The notes under the pieces: model-generated
Seen by the model: only the letters and a program-made list of their open reading frames with translations
Told to the model about the DNA's origin: nothing
Database searches by the model: none
Shown here: positions 5,887 to 8,381 of the stretch, in pieces
How positions within the stretch are numbered: the stretch's first letter is position 1
How the letters are laid out: every line of letters begins with the position of its first letter
Program-made: the position numbers and the translations under genes
Assembly: GCA_964346475.1 (NCBI GenBank)
Contig: CAYFUM010000044.1
Coordinates: 1-8,381, forward strand
Length of the DNA stretch: 8,381 nt
Source of the DNA: DTU036 sp964346475
Lineage (GTDB): Bacteria; Bacillota; Clostridia; Peptostreptococcales; Acidaminobacteraceae
Direction of reading: 5' to 3'

Positions 5887-8022
5887 TCAGTCGGCAGGCT
5901 CGGAGGGTTCGCCTTGCGTTTCGTTGCCTAGGATCGCGTCAAGGACCCGCTGCGAGAAGAACGGCGCGACGCTGCGCGAGTAAGCGGTAGTGACGTGGTT
6001 GCTGTCAAAGTAGACGTTCATGTTCCCAATGATTGTGGGACAGACCCCATTCACGCAGTAGGCGTCGCGCATGTCAATGTGGTGGTACCCGTCAATCTCC
6101 GGTAGTCCCTCTAAGGAGAAGTCGTCGCTGAAGTTCTCGTCTTCTGGAAGCAGACACCCCCCAATCGGCCCGTCATCAGGGCGGGAGTCAGAGCATTCGA
6201 AGAGGTTTTGGTCTGCCCTTATCGAGTCCGATATTCCGAAAACAGTGATGCCTCGGCTCGTGAGTTCTTCCACCAATTCGACCACGCCTGGGACCAGGGT
6301 CTCTTCTGCAGAAGCAGCGGTCGATAGGGTGACCACCAGGAACGCGTAGTCAGGATGGTAGAGGTCGACGTAGTCAAGAACGGCCTGGTTCTGATTGGAG
6401 CACGCCTCGTCGAAGTTGCCGGGCATCGTCCACGGACAGCCGCCCCGCAGCATGGAAACAGCCGCCCCATCCTGGCTGTCTAGGAGAGGAAGGATTTGCC
6501 ACAAGAGGAGCTGCTGAGCGTGGCTGCTGCCCGCGACAACGGCTTTCTTGCTCGCCGATGCGAGGTCTCCGTATGTGCTGCAGAATCTGGCGTTGTCTTC
6601 GCCCAGGATGGTTGCGGCCTCCGCAGGGCACTCTCCGCTGTACTGGGGTTGCTCGGTTGCAACCAACGAGTCTGGGATAGGAGGGATCCCTGCGAAATCT
6701 GATTCGGCATCCCCCAGCAAGACCCGGGCGCCTGGGTGGGCGTTCGAGCCGGGACCTGAGAGTGGCACCGTCATGTCGATGGCATCACCTGACGCCTCGC
6801 CCGCGCCATCACCCGTAGGTTCCAGAATGACTTCGTCTTGGCGTTCTAGAGTAGCCGTTTTGGAAGTGATCCACTGGTAAACAGCACCTACGGGAATCAG
6901 CCCGACAGCCAGCCAGATCAGCACCATCTTGTACTTGTTCCACGTAGAGCGGTTCGCCCACCGCATCTTCCTCAGGGGATCGTCGACGCCCTTGGTGAGT
7001 GCCCAGCCAAGAGCGACTGAGACTGCGATGAGCGCCAGCCCGTCTACGACGCCAAGCTGAACGCCACCAGATTGCGCAAGGTAGAGGACGAAGATGGGCC
7101 AGTGGACCAGATAGACCGCATAGGAAATGTCCCCCAAGGAGACCAGTAGTTCCCATGAAAGGACGCGCCCAACCACGTCGCTTGGGACCGTCGGGCTGAA
7201 AAGTAGGATCGCGCTTACAGACAGCATTGGAACTGCCGCCATCGGGCCGGGATACGTTCCAATGGGCACCAGGCAGTACACCATCAACACCGCGAAAGCT
7301 ATGGGGACCAGCCAGCGCGCGAAGCCGCGGCGCACTTTCAGCCATGGTTCCAGTGCGGCAATCATGGATCCGAGAGCAAACTCCCAAATGCGTGAACGGG
7401 TGTCGAAATATACCGACGCATCGTCGGGAGAAAGGAAAACCAGCCATGTCAGGGAGGCAACTGCCAGCAGTCCGAATGCCGCCGCAACCAGCGCGCGGGG
7501 GCGGGCTTTGACCTTCCGCGCTAGTAGCACACAGATGGTCATTATAACCGGCCAAAGCAGGAAGACCTGCCCCTGCATCGACATCGACCACAGGTGCTGC
7601 AACGGACTAGAGAGTGCGTGATCGTCCGCATAATAGTCCGCCGACACGGCGGCCAGGCGCCAGTTCTCCCAATAAGTGATCGAAGCAAAAGACTGAATTG
7701 TGATCTCACGCCAGCGGGCAGCAGGCAAAATCACCAGCGAGGCGCTTAGCGTCGCCAGCACCACTAAGACGAGTGGGGGGAGTAGACGCTTGAAAGTGTT
7801 GCCCCAACGCTCAACGAAGAACGGCATTCGTCCGGCTTCCGTACGCCGAAGGAAGGATGACGTCATCAGGTAGGCCGAAACCATGATGAATGCGTCGACC
7901 CCGATCGGGGAGCCGATCTGCCAGGCATGATACAGGAGGACCTGCGCCATCAAGACGGCTCGGAGCCCCTGGATGTCTCCTCTATGGAGGGACGCCTGTG
8001 TGCGTGTAGGCGCCGCGGGCAT
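5887..8022 (-). CDS. OafA-like acyltransferase (Acyltransferase_3) with C-terminal SGNH domain
   Basis: A membrane O-acyltransferase that would move an acyl (often acetyl) group across the membrane and onto a surface glycan. Residues are counted from the ATG at 8022. It opens with HRGDIQGLRAV (13-23), the family hallmark, then LLYHAW with the conserved His32, GVDAFIMVSAYLMTSS (41-56), WGNTFKRLLPP (73-83), SSPLQHLWSMSMQGQVFLLW (138-157), GDISYAVYLVHWP (297-309), and about ten membrane segments up to ~385. A linker of about 100 residues leads to an outer SGNH hydrolase-like domain: GSSHA (498-502) with the probable nucleophile Ser500, and DSNH (673-676) with the Asp/His pair. Eight cysteines of this domain fall in four close pairs. 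An ATG at 8121 would add 33 residues, but it lies inside the candidate -10 element, and the family usually has a short leader before the RGDIQGLRA segment. Head of the cluster; looks intact. Confidence 0.9.
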   Translation of the reverse strand: MPAAPTRTQASLHRGDIQGLRAVLMAQVLLYHAWQIGSPIGVDAFIMVSAYLMTSSFLRRTEAGRMPFFVERWGNTFKRLLPPLVLVVLATLSASLVILPAARWREITIQSFASITYWENWRLAAVSADYYADDHALSSPLQHLWSMSMQGQVFLLWPVIMTICVLLARKVKARPRALVAAAFGLLAVASLTWLVFLSPDDASVYFDTRSRIWEFALGSMIAALEPWLKVRRGFARWLVPIAFAVLMVYCLVPIGTYPGPMAAVPMLSVSAILLFSPTVPSDVVGRVLSWELLVSLGDISYAVYLVHWPIFVLYLAQSGGVQLGVVDGLALIAVSVALGWALTKGVDDPLRKMRWANRSTWNKYKMVLIWLAVGLIPVGAVYQWITSKTATLERQDEVILEPTGDGAGEASGDAIDMTVPLSGPGSNAHPGARVLLGDAESDFAGIPPIPDSLVATEQPQYSGECPAEAATILGEDNARFCSTYGDLASASKKAVVAGSSHAQQLLLWQILPLLDSQDGAAVSMLRGGCPWTMPGNFDEACSNQNQAVLDYVDLYHPDYAFLVVTLSTAASAEETLVPGVVELVEELTSRGITVFGISDSIRADQNLFECSDSRPDDGPIGGCLLPEDENFSDDFSLEGLPEIDGYHHIDMRDAYCVNGVCPTIIGNMNVYFDSNHVTTAYSRSVAPFFSQRVLDAILGNETQGEPSEPAD

Positions 8023-8121
8023 GGTGCCTTGAGGGACGACTTCTACTTGAATGCTCAAAACCTGCTTAACTCTTTCGTTGTGGCCGAACTGGCGCCCACG
8101 GGCCGATTCCGGACAGTACAT

Positions 8122-8127
8122 ATTATC
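8122..8127 (-). promoter_or_regulatory. candidate -10 element for the acyltransferase cluster
   Basis: On the minus strand 8127-8122 reads GATAAT, five of six matches to TATAAT, in otherwise G+C-rich DNA. Transcription would start near 8115 and leave a leader of about 90 bases before the ATG at 8022. No good -35 hexamer stands at 16-18 bases, which is common in actinobacteria. If correct, this is the promoter for the whole minus-strand cluster. Confidence 0.4.
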
Positions 8128-8210
8128 CCGTCGCAGGGCGCACCGACGCTACTGTGGTGATGCTCGCAGCGCATGCCCACTGAGCAGGGCCGCGCTGTGA
8201 CCAAACAGCC

Positions 8211-8224
8211 AGGGCCTCGGCCCT
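8211..8224. repeat. short perfect inverted repeat in the divergent intergenic region
   Basis: AGGGCC (8211-8216) and GGCCCT (8219-8224) are perfect inverted copies separated by TC. The site lies between the divergent acyltransferase and the plus-strand gene, 46 bases before the GTG at 8270, so it could be an operator. Palindromes of G and C are common in such DNA, and no T-run follows. The rest of 8023-8269 shows only the candidate -10 elements. Confidence 0.25.
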
Positions 8225-8247
8225 CTCGCTGGGGCGCCGCACTGGAC

Positions 8248-8253
8248 TAAGGT
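8248..8253 (+). promoter_or_regulatory. weak candidate -10 element for the rightmost gene
   Basis: TAAGGT fits the loose actinobacterial TAnnnT pattern and lies 16 bases before the GTG start at 8270. The leader would be only about 10 bases, hardly room for the GGAAGG ribosome site. No -35 match is seen. Treat as tentative. Confidence 0.15.
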
Positions 8254-8269
8254 GGGTCGGAAGGTACCC

Positions 8270-8381
8270 GTGGACGATTCTCGCTTTTTCACCGTGCCCG
8301 GAAGCCCCAGGAAGTACGACCGCAATTGGATGCTGGCTGTTCTCCTGATCTCCCTGGCGCTAACCCTGCTGCAGGTCAGCT
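8270..8381 (+). CDS. N-terminus of an unidentified membrane protein, 3'-partial
   Basis: A GTG at 8270 with GGAAGG five bases upstream (8259-8264) opens a frame that stays open to the window edge, 37 codons. It begins VDDSRFFTVPGSPRKYDRNW, a polar and basic cytoplasmic leader, followed by MLAVLLISLALTLLQVS, the start of a transmembrane helix. The ribosome site, the leader's positive charges just before the helix, and the divergent position all support a real gene. The family cannot be told from so short a part; a polytopic glycan-related membrane protein would suit the neighbourhood, but that is a guess. Confidence 0.7.
   Translation, partial: MDDSRFFTVPGSPRKYDRNWMLAVLLISLALTLLQVS

Noticed and set aside
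5551..5931. Plus-strand frame of 126 codons
   Set aside because: It runs across the end of the acyltransferase gene on the other strand, has no ribosome site, and its Arg-rich composition is typical of an antisense frame.
6809..7591. Minus-strand frame of 260 codons inside the acyltransferase
   Set aside because: It is another frame of the same strand as a gene with clear family motifs, and shows no motifs itself.
7127..7621. Plus-strand frame of 164 codons
   Set aside because: It lies wholly antisense to the membrane domain of the acyltransferase and has low-complexity Ser/Thr/Arg composition.
8211..8224. Palindrome read as an intrinsic terminator
   Set aside because: No T-run follows on either strand and it lies upstream of genes in both directions.
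1..8381. CRISPR array, tRNA, rRNA, toxin-antitoxin or phage-defence genes
   Set aside because: I saw no regularly spaced repeats, no tRNA- or rRNA-like sequence, and no such domains in any credible frame.

Overview
The window looks like a piece of an actinobacterial (Actinomycetota) chromosome. The DNA is G+C-rich (roughly 60% by eye), GTG and TTG starts are common, the IS3-type transposase has the actinobacterial style, and the acyltransferase belongs to the actinobacterial OafA/SGNH type. I cannot name a genus. The content is a cell-surface polysaccharide locus whose distal end is decaying next to an insertion sequence.

Layout: (1) Bases 1-1204, plus strand, hold the right-hand part of an IS3-family element. 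It has the end of orfA, an orfB broken by a one-base loss near 507-508, and a plausible right terminal repeat. The left end lies outside the window. (2) Bases 1222-8022, minus strand, form one long colinear cluster. In transcription order it has an OafA-like acyltransferase with a C-terminal SGNH domain, an unrecognised frame with an amber codon that fills the next gap, a DPM1-like GT2 glycosyltransferase, a small DUF2304 membrane protein, a DUF2142 multispanning membrane protein, a 174-base gap with a hairpin, the first ~100 residues of a Wzx-like flippase, and a GT4 glycosyltransferase lacking its N-terminus. (3) Bases 8023-8269 are an intergenic region with a candidate promoter for the acyltransferase. 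(4) From 8270 on, plus strand, a divergent gene begins that encodes a membrane protein and runs off the window.

How the genes may work together (inference): the GT2 enzyme would load a sugar onto polyprenyl phosphate, with DUF2304 as its membrane partner. The DUF2142 protein resembles GT-C-type transferases that use such donors outside the membrane, and the OafA protein would acylate the exported glycan. GT2, DUF2304 and DUF2142 overlap by 14 and 8 bases, so they are probably co-translated.

The main oddity is near 2153. The flippase sequence stops being flippase-like there, and the GT4 sequence begins in a different frame. This points to a deletion that removed the 3' part of one gene and the 5' part of another, perhaps with genes in between. 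With the nearby IS and the amber-interrupted frame at 5281-5880, the locus appears to be under rearrangement or decay. I see no rRNA, tRNA, CRISPR array or defence system, and nothing I would call a wholly new system.
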